Under the pieces are notes generated by a model, which was given only the letters and a program-made list of their open reading frames with translations, did not search any database and had not been told where the DNA came from. Below, piece after piece: positions 11,393-23,354 of a DNA stretch of 64,000 nucleotides. The position numbers and the translations under genes were made by a program. The DNA lies in contig NW_027192202.1 of NCBI RefSeq assembly GCF_041956535.1, positions 324,654 through 388,653 of the forward strand. Reading direction: 5' to 3'. The stretch's first letter is position 1. Each line of letters starts with the position of its first letter. The DNA comes from Calcarisporiella thermophila CBS 279.70. Lineage: Eukaryota > Calcarisporiellomycota.

Positions 11393-13307
11393 TTAGAACA
11401 ACAGATTATCAAATTGGTTCTGCTGTTGTTTTTGCTGCTGCTGTGACTTGGGCTGGTTCAGCGAACTTCCTCCGCCCATGGGAGCGATGGGAGTCATCGA
11501 GGCACCCACCGGTTTCGAGGTTGAGTTAGCGGCCCAGAGATCGAATGAGGACGGCGCCTTCGACGCAAGCGAGCTGATCGAGGGCCCGGCCTCGACCTTC
11601 TTCTCGGCAGGCTTGCCCAGCGAGTCTAAGGAGTAGAGGTTGGAAGCCTTGGCCCAAATGTCGTCGGGTTTCAGGTTGGGAACCGGGTTTTGCGGCCTCA
11701 TTGCCGAGGAGGAGGGGTTGATTGGCGCAGGGGATGCCAATGGCTTTGGTGCAAGGGCCGCTCCTCCCATGGAGGGCATGGAGGCGGGGGCATGGCCAGT
11801 GGATGCGGGTGGAGAGGCGATCGGATTCACGGCCGGCAGGTCGCCAAGGAGATCATCCAACCCTAGGGAAGGCTTGGAGGTAGGCTTTGCAGGCTGGGCA
11901 AAGAGGGAGGCGGAGGAGGGTGAAGGATTGGTCGCTGCGGCCGCGGAGCTTGGAGGAGCGCTCTGGAAGTCAGCAAAGTCATCGTCTGCAAAACAAAGGA
12001 GATATTAGGGTGAATTTTCGAAACCAGTAGCAATGCAAATGGAATAAACCGAGTTTACCAGCATCGGCGGATGCGCTCTGCATCGTGCCCCAATCATCGT
12101 TGGCAGCTCCTCCTCCGGGCTGTGAGGAACTGCTGTCAAGTGGCTCATCAAAATCGAATAGATTCACTTCCTTCTTCGGTTGGCTCGCCTTGTTGTTGTT
12201 GTTGTTGTTGCCGTTGGTCGCCTTTCTCTCGGTCCGGCGGGTAGAAGAACGACGCCTTGGACGTTCATCATAGTCATAATCATCATAGCTACCTCCGTTG
12301 TTATCTTGGTAGCGACCACGCTGGCGGTCATCATCATCGTCACGAAATCCGCTTGAACCGTCGTCGTAATAGCTCCTGCCTAGAGCATTGATAGTAAGTA
12401 AAAAAATCAAAAAGTTAAGCCGTGCCAACAGCAATCGAGCGAAAAAAAAAAAAGCACCATTCGACCATCCTACATATTTAAATGTGAATGGAGATGGAGC
12501 TAATTCTTACCTGCACCGTACGAGTCACTTCCGAACCCTCCGTATCGAGAGGCTCCTACCCCAAACCCGCCAATATCCGAGCTTATGCCAGTGTATTTGT
12601 TTTTATTTTGCTTAGCCTTCTTCCTCTCCTGCTTGATCTTCTCTTGATCGCCTAGCATTTCCACTAGTTCTTTAGCCCGGTTTCTCACTTGAAAAAAATG
12701 CCAAAGGTATCAGTGTAGGGGCTGTTTTTTAAGTGGGAGGCTTCCAAATTACAAACTTACCATTCAGTCCTTGGTCTTTGCCCTTCTCATCGATATAACT
12801 GAAATTGCGTAGCATCTTAATAAGGGAGAGATGCGATCGCGCATCATCCACCACTCGCTCTGACCCATTCTTGACGAGATATTCTAGCAACTGAAGGGCC
12901 TTGTAGATCTGACGCCATTGTTGTGGTGTTTTTTCTGTAAACCGCTTGTAGATGGTAGGCATAATTTCTGCGAAATACTGGCTGTTTAGAGACATAGCGA
13001 GTGAGCATATGATGAGGAAAAAAAAAGGCTCTGAATTCAAAATGCCGCTTCTTGCCAACTTACTAATTGTAGGTCCCTTGCGCAATCTCGTTCATAAGCG
13101 TGCTTGAAGCACCCCATGGTTCATTGTTTGTGGCCTCATGGACTTTGGCCTCCATCTCCGTATAATTCAGCACAACATTTTTGCTATTCGCCACGAAAAC
13201 ATTAGACCATCGAGTTTTCACATCCCCTATTATGGTTACACTTACACTTTGTTGATGACATCCTTTACATCCCAAAGGGTAGGAACCTGAATATTGGACA
13301 AATCCAT
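11393..13307 (-). CDS. ENT3: Epsin-like ENTH-domain clathrin adaptor Ent3 (epsinR)
   Basis: Adaptor at the trans-Golgi/endosome that binds phosphoinositides and SNAREs through ENTH and recruits clathrin/AP-1/GGA. Six exons (13307-13246, 13183-13064, 12981-12761, 12687-12511, 12379-12059, 11985-11393) join in phase to 497 residues. The ENTH domain covers about residues 8-150: VVLNYTEMEAKV, EATNNEPWGASSTLM, MPTIYKRFTEK, GSERVVDDARSHLS, MLRNF and KGKDQGLNVRNRAKEL. The start MDLSNIQVPTLWDVK matches fungal Ent3 N-termini and fixes exon 1. The remainder is disordered, with acidic Trp/Phe motifs NDDWGTMQSA and DDFADFQSAP (gamma-ear/AP-1 type), several Asp-rich and Asn repeats, and a Gln-rich C-terminus ending NLLF. 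Confidence 0.95.
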
Positions 13308-13653
13308 TCTTGCCGCTGGATGATGCGACCGCCTGCGTTGTACTTTTAGTTGGGATAATAAATCTTGGAAACCCTAGGGTTGGAGAGTGGGCGAAAAATG
13401 AGTTGTACACTTTGAGTGCAAGCTCAGTTGAGGGAAGTTTGATCCGTTAATCAAGGAATTTGACATCTGGAGCCTGAGTCATGAAACCTGCAAAACCTTA
13501 GGAAAACTCGAAAATAAAAATTCAGATAAACAGCAGAGGAAAGGCTAAAATATGAAGAAGCAGAAGGAGAAAAAACGAGGGTTTATTATATAAATTAACA
13601 AAACAATTCTATAGAGATGAGAGAGTTCTAGTTCCCGCTATGCTTCATATTTC

Positions 13654-14374
13654 TTATGATGCTTCCATTCCGAGGACTTCAAGCTTATACACCGTCACTC
13701 GGCCGAAGAAATCAGTGCTATCCTCGAACACAAGTTTCAGCTTTTCGATGGGTCTTTCCGGAGATAGCACGGGAAATCTGTGAGAGGAGAGAGAGAGAGA
13801 GCACGAGTTATGGATAACAATGGGCTTTTAGTCATTTCAGAGAAGCGTTTCTGGGAAAAATTGAGTAAACTATCGACTGAAAAAGGATATTTGCACCATA
13901 TTGTTGTCATCCGGATAAAATGAAAGCAACGGCTCGTACGCCGTCCCAGTTTTGCAGCCGAATGCCTGGCACTGTTTGCCGACGAATCCCCCTTGGAATT
14001 GCAACACAAGCTCCTTCACGATGACGGAGCGGCCAAAGTCGATAAGGATAAACTGAGGCTTCCCCTGCATTAATGCGTGTACTTTAGTGCAAGAAGCATC
14101 CCCCCACTTCCTTTATCCACCGGTCGCTTGGAAGTTGCTTTCAGTGAATGCGTCCTCATTTACCTGGTCTGAATTCCAGCACGTCTCATCATTGCCGTCC
14201 ACTAGGAACTGCTTGCCGAAATTGGTTGTGTCCTTGTTCAATACCGAACTGACCCTGAGCCACAGAGAGGAGGGCGGCACAAGTGTTTAGCCCCAAGGTA
14301 ATGGTGCCTAGCATGGCCAGAACTTACTTTAATCTTATCGTGGAGTCCACCAAGTTTTTCACCGGGTCCGTCAT
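13654..14374 (-). CDS. NR2C2AP: NR2C2AP/TRA16-like discoidin-fold protein
   Basis: Small F5/8-type (discoidin-like) protein of 145 residues; the human protein (139 residues) was described as a partner of the nuclear receptor TR4. Its role in fungi is unknown. Four exons: 14374-14328, 14254-14164, 14064-13891, 13779-13654. Conserved elements are VSSVLNKDTTNFGKQFLVDG, DETCWNSDQG, LQFQGGFVG, FYPDDNNMVQ, and the closing EDSTDFFGRVTVYKLEVLG. The last intron (13890-13780) starts ATATCC and ends CAC; only this AT-AC splicing joins exon 3 to exon 4 in frame and restores the family alignment (NNMVQ|RFPVLSPE). The gene is divergent with BOS1, 137 bases apart. Confidence 0.9.
13780..13890 (-). other. 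U12-type AT-AC intron in the NR2C2AP-like gene
   Basis: 111-base intron on the minus strand. The 5' splice site reads ATATCCTTTT, which is the U12-type consensus, and the 3' end reads CTCTCAC followed by AGATTTCCC. A branch-like TCCATAAC lies at 13814-13807, about 28 bases from the 3' end, slightly further than the usual U12 spacing. GT-AG alternatives in the same place put the conserved C-terminus out of frame. The 3' part is a CT repeat. Confidence 0.85.
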
Positions 14375-14511
14375 ATTTTTAGGAGTAAGCAATAAAAAAA
14401 AATACGAAAACGTGTCACGAATTCATTCCAGCATTCAAGTCAGCTTTCCTCAAATAATATTATTGCCCTCATTCCCTCCCCCCTTTCTCTTGAAAAAGAA
14501 TCAAAAAAGGC
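14375..14511. promoter_or_regulatory. Bidirectional promoter between NR2C2AP-like and BOS1
   Basis: Only 137 bases separate the two divergent start codons, so the promoters and 5' leaders of both genes must lie here or overlap. The sequence is AT-rich with a CT-rich stretch. No TATA box stands out. Confidence 0.6.
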
Positions 14512-15389
14512 ATGAATTCGCTACACAACCACACACTAAAGCAGCTTCACGCCATCCAGCGGGATTTGGCCAAGTTTGAGTCCGGAGAGGATCGAAGCGC
14601 TGGTTTACAAGGTGAATTCAATCGGTTTTTCATCCATCTTTCTCCATGTTAACCGCTGCGACATTGTTGGCCCCCCTCATTAACTAGGCCAGATTACAGC
14701 GGGTTTTAGCACACTGAAGCGCTCCATTGATGATTTCGAGTCCATGGCAAGGCGGGAGATGATTGCAGTTAAGCGCGAAAAAGCATTAAAGTATAAGCCA
14801 ACCCCTCTTGGATGATATGTTGTTTCCGGCCATTAACTCTCCTTCGCACACTCTTAGTCAAGTAGCCAAATTCCGGGACGAATTCCAGGATTCCAAGCTC
14901 AAGTTCGAGCAGCTCAAAAAGGATGAATCAAAAGAGGCTATGACACGCGATCGACAGGAGCTGTTAGAGCGAAGGCGATCAAGGCAGACATTTGTGATGG
15001 TAAGCACACTCGTCCCCCCAACTATGGACGATATCTCTGTTGGCGGGGGAAGGCCTCATGCTCTTCTCGCAATTCCATAGGCTGAACATCCCTATCAATC
15101 CCCCGCAATGAACCACACTCTCCGCGAGCACTCCTTCGTCAACAGCACCGAGCAGCAGCTCGACTCCTTCATCTCTCGCGCTCAGGATGTGCTCGAGGAT
15201 CTTCGCGGTCAACACGGCATCCTCAAATCCACCCAGCGCAAAATGCTTGACGCAGCCAACACCCTCGGTCTCTCAGGGAGCGTGATCAGGTACATCGAAC
15301 GGCGAACCACGGAAGACAAGTGGATCTTTTTGGGGGGCATCGTAATCACCATCCTCATTATGTGGGCGATCTGGTACTATCTGCAGTAG
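14512..15389 (+). CDS. BOS1: Golgi Qb-SNARE Bos1/membrin (GOSR2)
   Basis: Qb-SNARE for ER-to-Golgi vesicle fusion. Four exons (14512-14611, 14688-14790, 14858-14999, 15081-15389) join in phase to 217 residues, close to GOSR2 (212). N-terminal helices begin NSLHNHTLKQLHAIQRDLAKFE. The SNARE motif (about residues 130-190) is TEQQLDSFISRAQDVL to RKMLDAANTLGLSGSVI, with the zero-layer Gln in LRGQHG, followed directly by the membrane anchor WIFLGGIVITILIMWAIWYYL. The ATG at 14512 is the first in the open frame and matches the family length. Confidence is high from the motif layout. Confidence 0.92.
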
Positions 15390-15780
15390 GCCGGGGGCGC
15401 AAAAATATTTACGTTTTATTTAAACTGTTTTGGCAAATCTTTTTTTTCGTGAGGGAAGCGCTTTACCATCATGTTATTTGTATATTCTTATTTTTTCTTT
15501 GTTTTAGATCTCTTCTATTTTTTTTATCCCTTTTCCTTATAGCGGCTCTAATATGTATTGTCCGTATTTTACTTTTCACTACAGCAATAATTTCATAAAG
15601 AGAGGAATCCTACAGGGTATGGAATAGTTTCTTTTCTCTTTTTTATTCTTGGAAAAATAATAATTCAATTTGTATCATAAGGCGAAAAAAAAAGTAACAT
15701 GGAAGAGGATAAAAAGGGGATCATCTAGGAGAGAGGGAAAGGGAAGAAAAGAATAAACAAAGTCTAGTGTGGCCGCGCCT
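15390..15780. other. Convergent 3' flanks of BOS1 and NDUFS4
   Basis: AT-rich spacer between two convergent genes with T-runs on the BOS1 side and A/G-rich sequence on the NDUFS4 side, suitable for 3' ends. No gene or clear structure. Confidence 0.4.
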
Positions 15781-16385
15781 TCACTTGGTCTTGATCAATC
15801 GCAGTTTATTTGGCGTGAACTTGAAGTTGTCTGCATACACTTTCCTCTCGAACTTGGAAGGCTTGGGCTCCTCGATGTAGTATGCCCATCCCTGCTTCTC
15901 GGCAAAGAGGATGGCGTCCTCCTTCCGCGGGAATTTGAGGCGCATCGCATGCACGGCATCGGCGGTAGAGGCCCACCCCATTAGGGGGTTCTCCCACCTG
16001 GAATCCTGCTCGGGGATATCGAAGTCAAGTCGCCAGTGCTCCGTGTTGTGGGTGCCCTGCTGAAGTGCAGTGCGGGCAGGCTGGAAGATCCGGACGGTGC
16101 GCTCACGAAGCGATTCTAAAAATAGCAAACAGAATTAGATCGGGGTGAGGGGGAACTCGGACACACCGGCTAGGGTTAGCCGAAAATGGTGCCCTCATCT
16201 CCAGATCGCAAGAACTTACCAGGCACGCCCGACACCACATCAGCAGGTACGATATGGGACTCCTGCCGTGTCACCGCCAATTCGTCGGGACTGGAGGTAG
16301 ATTTCGTAGAGTAAGTAGAAGCTAAGAGCGATCGCGATGGGCGTAGCGCTGCCACTGCAAGATTTCTGCCAATTAGTGAGGCCAT
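15781..16385 (-). CDS. NDUFS4: NADH:ubiquinone oxidoreductase subunit NDUFS4 (complex I, 18 kDa)
   Basis: Accessory subunit on the matrix arm of respiratory complex I, needed for assembly and for holding the FMN module. Two exons (16385-16220, 16115-15781) give 166 residues. Residues 1-30 form a typical mitochondrial presequence rich in Arg/Ser/Ala. Family motifs: VRIFQPARTALQQGTHNT, WRLDFD, RWENPLMGWASTAD, MRLKFPRKEDAILFAEKQGW and FTPNKLR. The human C-terminal phosphorylation motif is not conserved (the end here is RLIKTK). Its presence shows the organism has respiratory complex I. Confidence 0.96.
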
Positions 16386-18539
16386 AGATGGATTAGCAAT
16401 GTGTTTTAGGTTGGCTTAGGAAAACCACTCCTCTCCCCCCCTCCCTTTCCCTGTTCTCAATAGAGGGATGACGTAGGCGGCGCAGCAATTTCGGGTTGGG
16501 ATGATTGACAGGCAAGGGGCACCTTCATGCTAGCATTTGGATTTAAACTTTCAAACGGCTAAGAGAGAGCTAACGACGCAATGCCAGGCTATCATGACAC
16601 AATCTGCACAGAAATATAGTTCAAGCCTAATTCTCCCCCCGCCCTCGCCCTCTCTGACTATTAACAATGGGATCGATGCCCCTCATCCTCTCATCATTCG
16701 ATCACCATCCTCTTGGAGACGGCCGTTGCAAGAGTGAGGATGGCATTGGAGGCATGGGCGCGGCAGGGAGGAGGACCGGCTGCAGGTCCGGTCTGGCTGG
16801 GTCAACGGGCCCAGTTGACGTGGCCATTGACAAGGGAAGCCGATTATGCACCTTTCCATTTTGAAGGCTTCAGCCACCGGGCCGCTGCAGATGACAAACG
16901 ACAAAAAAAAGTCTTCTCTCGGTCCAATCCAAACTGCCCTCTTCCCACCGCCAGTATACAGACAGTAGCAAAGTGGGACAATACTACCGCACCTTGTGCT
17001 CGATCTCAAAGTAAGAGCTTATTCCCGCTTTTGTTTGGGAGGGCAAGCGGTTGGGTTGGTTCCCACACTTTGTATTCGGGTGCGGAGGAGCCAGGTGCTG
17101 AAATTGGAGGAAAGAAAAGCCGGTCGCACCCACCGTTACAGAGTCTCTCGGGGGCCATCCTTTCCTGTTGGCTGCTTCGCGTCATGAACTCATTAAAGTG
17201 CGTCTTAGGCCCCATTGTGATCCACAGCCGCAAAACCATACCCAATTCCACCGGAACTCTACTCCTCTGAAGCATAACTTTGACGCGACTCCTCCTCCCG
17301 CCATTGCCCGCCCCTCCACCCCTGTTTTGTCGCACGCTCATCTGCACCTCTCCTTTCCTCTCCCCACCTCGCTGCGCGCGGATGCGCTGCACGGCAGGAG
17401 GCAGTGTTTGCAACGGAGAATATAAAAGCATCGCCTGCGTTTGGGTCTGGGCGTGGACGATTAGCGTGCATGCCCCCCTTGTTTGTTTTTGCTCTCGTCT
17501 GCATTATGCTGCAATATGCAATAAAAATGGAGCAACAACAATTCAAGGTTCAAAAGAAGCTTCTCGTGTATAGTGTGAATAACTCCACTTTATGCGTGTA
17601 AATAATGCTAAAGTGAGGGGGCTTTATGCCAGGAATCGGCACTCGCTGGACCATGCACTTTATTTTGCTATTCTAGGAAAATAAGGAAAGTTAATGTGAT
17701 CAGTGGGCTGCCACATTCTTCTCAGCCCACTCCCTCCATGAGGGGGCGGCAGAACTATTAGCAAGGGGGGGGGGGGGTGGAGGCATGGCAGAGGGGCCGG
17801 GAGGGATGAGGAGAGAAGGGGCACGAGGAGGACGCAAGCATCATTGGCACCTTGAGGAGACCGCTAAGACAGAGTTTCCTGGGTGTTACACCTTTTTCAT
17901 TGAATATCAAAGAAGAGCACCCGGTATAATTTAGCTTTACGGTTTAGGAGAAATCTTAAATCTGTTTCAAAAAAGAAAAGTCATTCACGGAGGAGCTTTG
18001 GTGAACTAAGCAGAGGGAACTCTATTAAGAAATGGCGGCATACGAGCAGTAGAGAGGGGGAGAGGAGAGACGCACAAAAAACAACAGAGGGTTCGCCCCA
18101 AAACCTGGCCTCACGAGGAAGGGCTCGACCACGCTACCGAAAGACTGGAGAGTGGGGGGAGGGAAAGAGGAGAGTGGGGAGAGAAGAAGGAAGATAAAAG
18201 CCTTCGGTTCGGTTCGAACCTTTTGGCTGGACTCTATTCTAAACCACTCGTGAAAACTGGTTTTTGGAGCCATGGTTACTTGAAAGTTTGAATCAACTCT
18301 ACAAGGAGGAAAAAAAAATTACTCGGAAGCATAAGTTTAAAGCCTAGTCCTTCTTGGTGTGCTAGAATACAACGTATTATTAATGTAGTATTTTGCAGAT
18401 GGCAAGGGTAAAAAATAAAAAGAGAAAAAAAAAATTGCGTACATAATAGAGTAGAATGAAGACGTGGAAGACCGAGAAGGCACAGATTATTTTAAATATT
18501 AAATAGATGGGGAGTGGTGGTGGTGGTGGTGAATATGGT
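16386..18539. other. 2.1-kb intergenic region without a supported gene
   Basis: Long GC-mixed spacer with a 12-base G run (17766-17777). Two minus-strand open-frame heads at 17147-17215 and 18202-18273 share a similar predicted start (MGPKTHFNEF and MAPKTSFHEW), noted as a finding. Open frames on both strands overlap heavily and show no family signature. It also contains the NDUFS4 upstream region and the 3' flank of the proline-rich gene, including a GGT repeat near 18511-18527. Confidence 0.35.
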
Positions 18540-20413
18540 TCAGGCTTTGACGGATCTCCAACCCGGCGGTGCAGATTCCGAAGAAGCCTGAGCATTGGGA
18601 GGGATGGCATGCAGATGAGGAGGGCGTGCGGGTGAGTCGACCATTGCATAGGGGGAGGAATACGAGGACGGGAAGGGGTTGCTTTGACTCGGGGGCATAC
18701 TCTTTGACAATGGGGACGGCTCGGGCAGCGGCCCCGCCTGGTACGCGGGAGGCCGTGGCGGCGACCTAGCCGGGTATGGGCTCGATGGGCCCGGAGGGTG
18801 GAACTGCCCAGCCATGGCGGGGGCAGGGTAGGGAGGGGTGCGAGGCTGGGAGCTGGGCCGATAGCTCACCCACTGATTCGAGAAGCGGTCGGTCTGCGCC
18901 ATTGCATGTGACGGACCATCCTCATAAGCCCGGCGAGGAGGTGGCGGCCCCGAGGCCGGATCGTGCCGTCTGGACGGGAGCAGCGGGGGGTGGGGTTCCA
19001 GCCCGCGGCTGGGGGCGGTGGTCAAGGAGGATCTCCGGGACGGGGTTTTGGCTCTCTGGGGGGGATAAGGGGCGGGCTCGTTGGCGGGCAGCGGATGAGG
19101 GGCGTATTGGGTTGGCGGTCGGCCAGTGCGCTGAGTCGAGCTGTGCTCCGTCCAATAGGGGGGGTATACGTGGTCGGGTCGGATATTCTGGGGGGATAAG
19201 GCGGGGGGCGTGTCGTGGTAAGGTGGGGCGCCTCGTCGCCGGAGCTGGTCTGAATGGATCTGGTAGGCAATGTAGACATGGGTCGCTCCTAATTTGGGGC
19301 GAGCCGGCTCTGCTCGCTCGTAGGATGGTCGCTTGTGCGGCGGCGGCAGCGCACCTCCTGAGTGTTGACGGTCTAGCGGGCGGGGCGAGGAGACCTTTTG
19401 GGCTGGCGACGAGTACCGCGCTCCCTGCTGCGGGACACTGGGCGGATAGGATGCCGGGCGGTGATGTAGATGGGGAGGGGGAGGCGGGGAGTAGTGGGGG
19501 TGGCCGTGTTCCCGGTTCGAGTGCATCGACGGGGCCTGCTAGTTGCAAAAGCGAAGAAGCACGGCAGGTTAGTTGTGACGGAGAGAACGCGCACGCCTTC
19601 CCAAACCTACCTCTCTATGGGCCGGGTAGACTTGCGCTAGAGGCTGAGGAGGCGTGGAGCCAGGATGCATGTATCCACGGGGGGGCGAGGCAGGCTGCGC
19701 CGGGCTGAACCGTGGGTCCGCGCCCATTCGGAACCCGGTGGAGTGGGGAGGCGGGTGCGGATGCCGGCCCACCGGGAGTTGCGGTGAAGCGAGGGGCGGG
19801 GTCGCCCCTCGCCTGCGCGAAAATCCTTGTGTGTGATGGCGGGGGAGGCATGGCCGGCGCTCGGGGGGGGATAGGGCGGGTGAGAGGGCTGGGAGTAGAG
19901 GGCGGCATCCGAGGACCAAGAGTGCTGCATTTTTGTGCGAGCAGAAGGAGGAAGCGGCTGGTGGCTGCTTGGGAATTTGCGTTTCGTCGGGTGCTGGGGG
20001 AGAGGAAACGCAAACGGGAGATCACGTTGGGAACAAACTAGAGGAAGGGAGGAGGAGGGTTAGCTTACCTGGGGTGTACTTCGGCTAGGGGGAATGTCTT
20101 CGACTCGGGGCGTGCCCGGTGCCACGGATAGTCTGCTTGGTTCCGCTTCGCTTTGCCGCGGTAGTGCATGCTGGGCGGAGGGCCACGGCGGCCCGGCATG
20201 TTTCTGCGAATGGGGCATGGGGAGGGTGCGGGTTTCACCCTCCAGCAGCGAAGCTATGGACATGCTGCTCTTTTTGTGCGGGAGATTGGGCTGACTAGCC
20301 AGGATTCCTGCGGCGGTCGCGAGGGTGTCCAGGCTGCGCAGGGCGGCCGGGCTGCTGCTGTTGGAGTGAGAATAGGCTGCGGGAGGGGGGGGAGGGTGTA
20401 AAGGTGGCGTCAT
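18540..20413 (-). CDS. Proline-rich, intrinsically disordered protein
   Basis: No recognised family. Three exons: 20413-20069, 19967-19611 (or 19993-19611), 19538-18540, giving about 566 residues. Composition is Pro, Ser, His, Arg and Tyr rich with many PP, SPP and SPY motifs, consistent with a disordered scaffold offering SH3/WW ligands. The exon 2 acceptor is uncertain. The better polypyrimidine site (exon start 19993) opens a frame compositionally like the rest but breaks at the G8 homopolymer 19863-19870. The weaker acceptor (start 19967) keeps the frame throughout without any indel. A TTATATAAG sequence (minus strand near 20715) and a donor at about 20635 suggest a non-coding first exon upstream. 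Confidence 0.6.
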
Positions 20414-23354
20414 TGGCTGAGGGGTGGGAGGGGGGATCTAGTCAGCGGGCTGAGAGCAAATTAGTACAAGCATAAGAATGCCAAGGAATTGGGGCGGAAG
20501 ATGAGGGAGGGGATATGAGGAGGGGAGGGAATAGCCAAGGTCAAGTAACAAAGAAAAACAAATAAAACAAAACAAGAGTGAGTGGTGACTCAATTCTCTT
20601 TTTATTTTGCTACTAGCTCACGTCGCGTGCTTACCTTTTTCACAACCGTCCTTAGCTACACAAGGATAATAATATTGTTCGTGTATCGTTTGGCTGGATA
20701 GAAATCCGGAGCTTCTTATATAATTGGACTCTGGATGCCTGAATAGAACCAATATACTAGACTTAACAGCTAAATGACACAGCGCTGTTTTCAGGGGGAG
20801 GAAAATGGAGCAAGATAAAGAGCAGCGCCAAAATGGAGCGGAGGACAAGGCACGGAGGGGAAAAGAGGGGGGGAAAAAGAGTGAAAGAGGAAAAGAGGAG
20901 AATAAAAAAACGTGAATGCAGGAATTAAAAAAAAGGACCTTGTGGCTGTTCACTCGAAAACACCTGTTATCAATTCTCAGTATATTCTGACTAGAGTTAG
21001 ACTTTAATTTTATTATTGAGTTTAGATTGTGCATAGAGTTGTGAGATGTGTGACAGAACGGTGCATTTTTCTGCACTTCCGGAATCTAGAGTTCCTTAAG
21101 AATTCTCTCCAAACTCTCTGTGCAGCATAGCTCGCATGCACTGGGAAGGGGGTTTCCTGGTGTGCTTGTTGTGCCCGGCCGGCTACTCCAATAAGCAGGC
21201 GCCATCGCCGTGAGCGGTGCGACGCGGGGGGAGAGGGCCTAGGTGCTCCAGCTTGCTGTGTCGCCGGCGTGTAAAACAACGCTAAATCAATCAATCAATC
21301 AGCAAGCGCTGGGCACTGTAGATTGATGAATGGATCCACGAAGCAATGAATGGCAAAGTAGGTTTGCAGCAGAGTTATTCAAAAAAAAAAACCTGCAATC
21401 GTGGGTCACAATGCTTAATACTTTAAAAGCAAGTATTGTGTGAAATTTCCTTTGCACGACAAAAGGAAGGAGGTTGTGGTGAGAGAGGGAGAGTGCAAGG
21501 CGAGCCGCCACTACGTCACCTCGCCCCCCCAAAAAACGTGCTTTTCGGAATTACCCAGCGGCTCCACTCGAGAATGACCTTTTTTTATTTTTTGGAAATT
21601 CTTGACGGCCGGGAAACCAGCGCGGAATTCAGGCTCCTCCCAATTTCACCACCCAGCTTAACCAGTTTCCGGTGCGATCTACTTTATAAGCGTACAGAAA
21701 TTCGCTTACACGCTAAGCACTGGGGGTTGCCGCCACCTAAGAGTACAATAATATTGTTTGTCAGCCCGTGAATACTATAAATAATAATTTACTGAAACGC
21801 CAATGTCAAAGCTGCTGGAGGAAGGAAGGGAAAAAAAAAATTAAGCTATCCGTGGTCATCCATTGATCGATACCACGCTGATGACTGGAGGAGGTCCCTC
21901 CCCCTTCCAGCATTAGGTTGGTGGATGGGATCCTGGGGAAGGTGGGCCAAGAGCTTTTAAGGAGTTTAGTGGTACAGGGTTCACGCCATCTGAAAATCGA
22001 GATAATGCCAGCGAGGATCCAGATGGACGGTCTATCTAAGAATCCGTCAACTTATCTTCTGAGATTCTGCCCATCTCCCCCCCCCCCCTTGACGATAAAG
22101 CCCAAGATTCTCTAGCCCACGAATGAGATGAGGAATTGGGGGATAGAATGCGTCTCCACCTCTCATTTGACAACGACGGGCTCTTGTGCCCATTGGTTCC
22201 TCCTTGTCCTCCCCCTCCCCCCAAACAGCTTCTCCTGTCATCATCAGGCGCGCTGCAAGTGTATGTCCCTGTATTCGATCTTGGATCGAGCTCTTGCAGT
22301 TGGAAAATCTCCCATGCATTGCTGCTGTGCGCTATTTTAATGATGTCTTGTTGGAGGCGGGGGTGGAGTGAGATGAGGGTTTGGAGCTGGATGCCGGCGA
22401 TGCTAGCCTTGAAATGGGAGCAAGCAGCATGCAAAACAACGCATGTAGAGCTGTATGCAGAGTCCAGAGTCATAGATGCATAACCTGGCATGGCTCTTCG
22501 TTCAACCTAACCTAATTCAGTCTGAGCAGATGCAAGCTCAGTTGCGTCTTTGCTTTCGAATTTCCTCTGCTGACTCAGACAAAATAAAAACAAGGGATAA
22601 ATCTCATGTAGATGCGCATGCAAACAAAATGTATGAAAATCCAAGCTACATAATTGGTCGTGCAGAGGTTCCTCTTTGGAAGTGTAGGTTTAATAAGTTG
22701 AGAGGAATGGCCGGCTTTAGCCATCCCATTGCAGCCGTAAATAGAGTCAACAATACTTATGAATGCAGATCGGGTATGAGGGAGGGAGGGAGGGAGGGAG
22801 GGGGAGAGTAATGGAAAACCTGTTGTGAGTCGTGGAAATGCCTCCTTATGCTTGTCAAATTGGAGGGGAAGCGGGCCACCAAAGCGGGGGAAATCAGAAT
22901 TTCATATATGCGTATCAAACTTTCTCTGGCTCATAGCCCTAGTGTGATTGCTACCGCGGTCGTGTCTGCGCGACACTTTTGTGTCGCCCACGCAATCATA
23001 TGCGCACGGAGCGCCTGGCTAGGGCTTGTGAGCAGGGTGAAAGCAGAGCAGCTAGAGAGGAGAGCGGTGTAGGAGGAGAAGAGGGGTTAGGGGGTTGAGG
23101 AGAAGGTTGGTCTAGGTGACAGGCTGGGACGTTGCTATTTTCCCTCTTAAATAGAGCAAACGGAGGAATAAGAAAAAGAAAAGATAGACAAGACATGCGA
23201 AGCGCTGGTCAATTCGAAGAGAAGTCGGAGCCACACGGTGATGAGATGCTTTATTGGGTAAATTGGGCGAGCGTTCATATCCTCCTGATCACAGTCACAC
23301 TATTTACTCGACTTTGACTGCCACCGAATCGAGCCAGTGTCCTTAGTAGAAGAG
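20414..23354. other. 2.9-kb intergenic region
   Basis: No gene supported. It holds a likely 5' UTR exon and promoter of the proline-rich gene (TATA-like near 20715), an ATCA tetranucleotide repeat around 21285-21301, a C9-C10 run near 22078-22088, and a GGGA repeat at 22779-22805. Open frames up to 150 residues are compositionally mixed and match nothing recognised. Upstream of 23355 lies the DBP10 promoter. Confidence 0.35.
22779..22805. repeat. (GGGA)n simple repeat
   Basis: About six tandem GGGA/GGAG units in the intergenic region. Four or more G-tracts of three bases could form a G-quadruplex on the plus strand. Confidence 0.8.

Noticed and set aside
18776-19708. Plus-strand open frame of 310 residues
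   Set aside because: Opposite the proline-rich gene; reads Gly/Arg/Trp rich as expected from the complement of proline codons.
20618-20700. Possible C2H2 zinc-finger start (YPCVAKDGCEK)
   Set aside because: The next exon shows no His pair and is out of keeping with a finger; better read as 5' UTR of the proline-rich gene.
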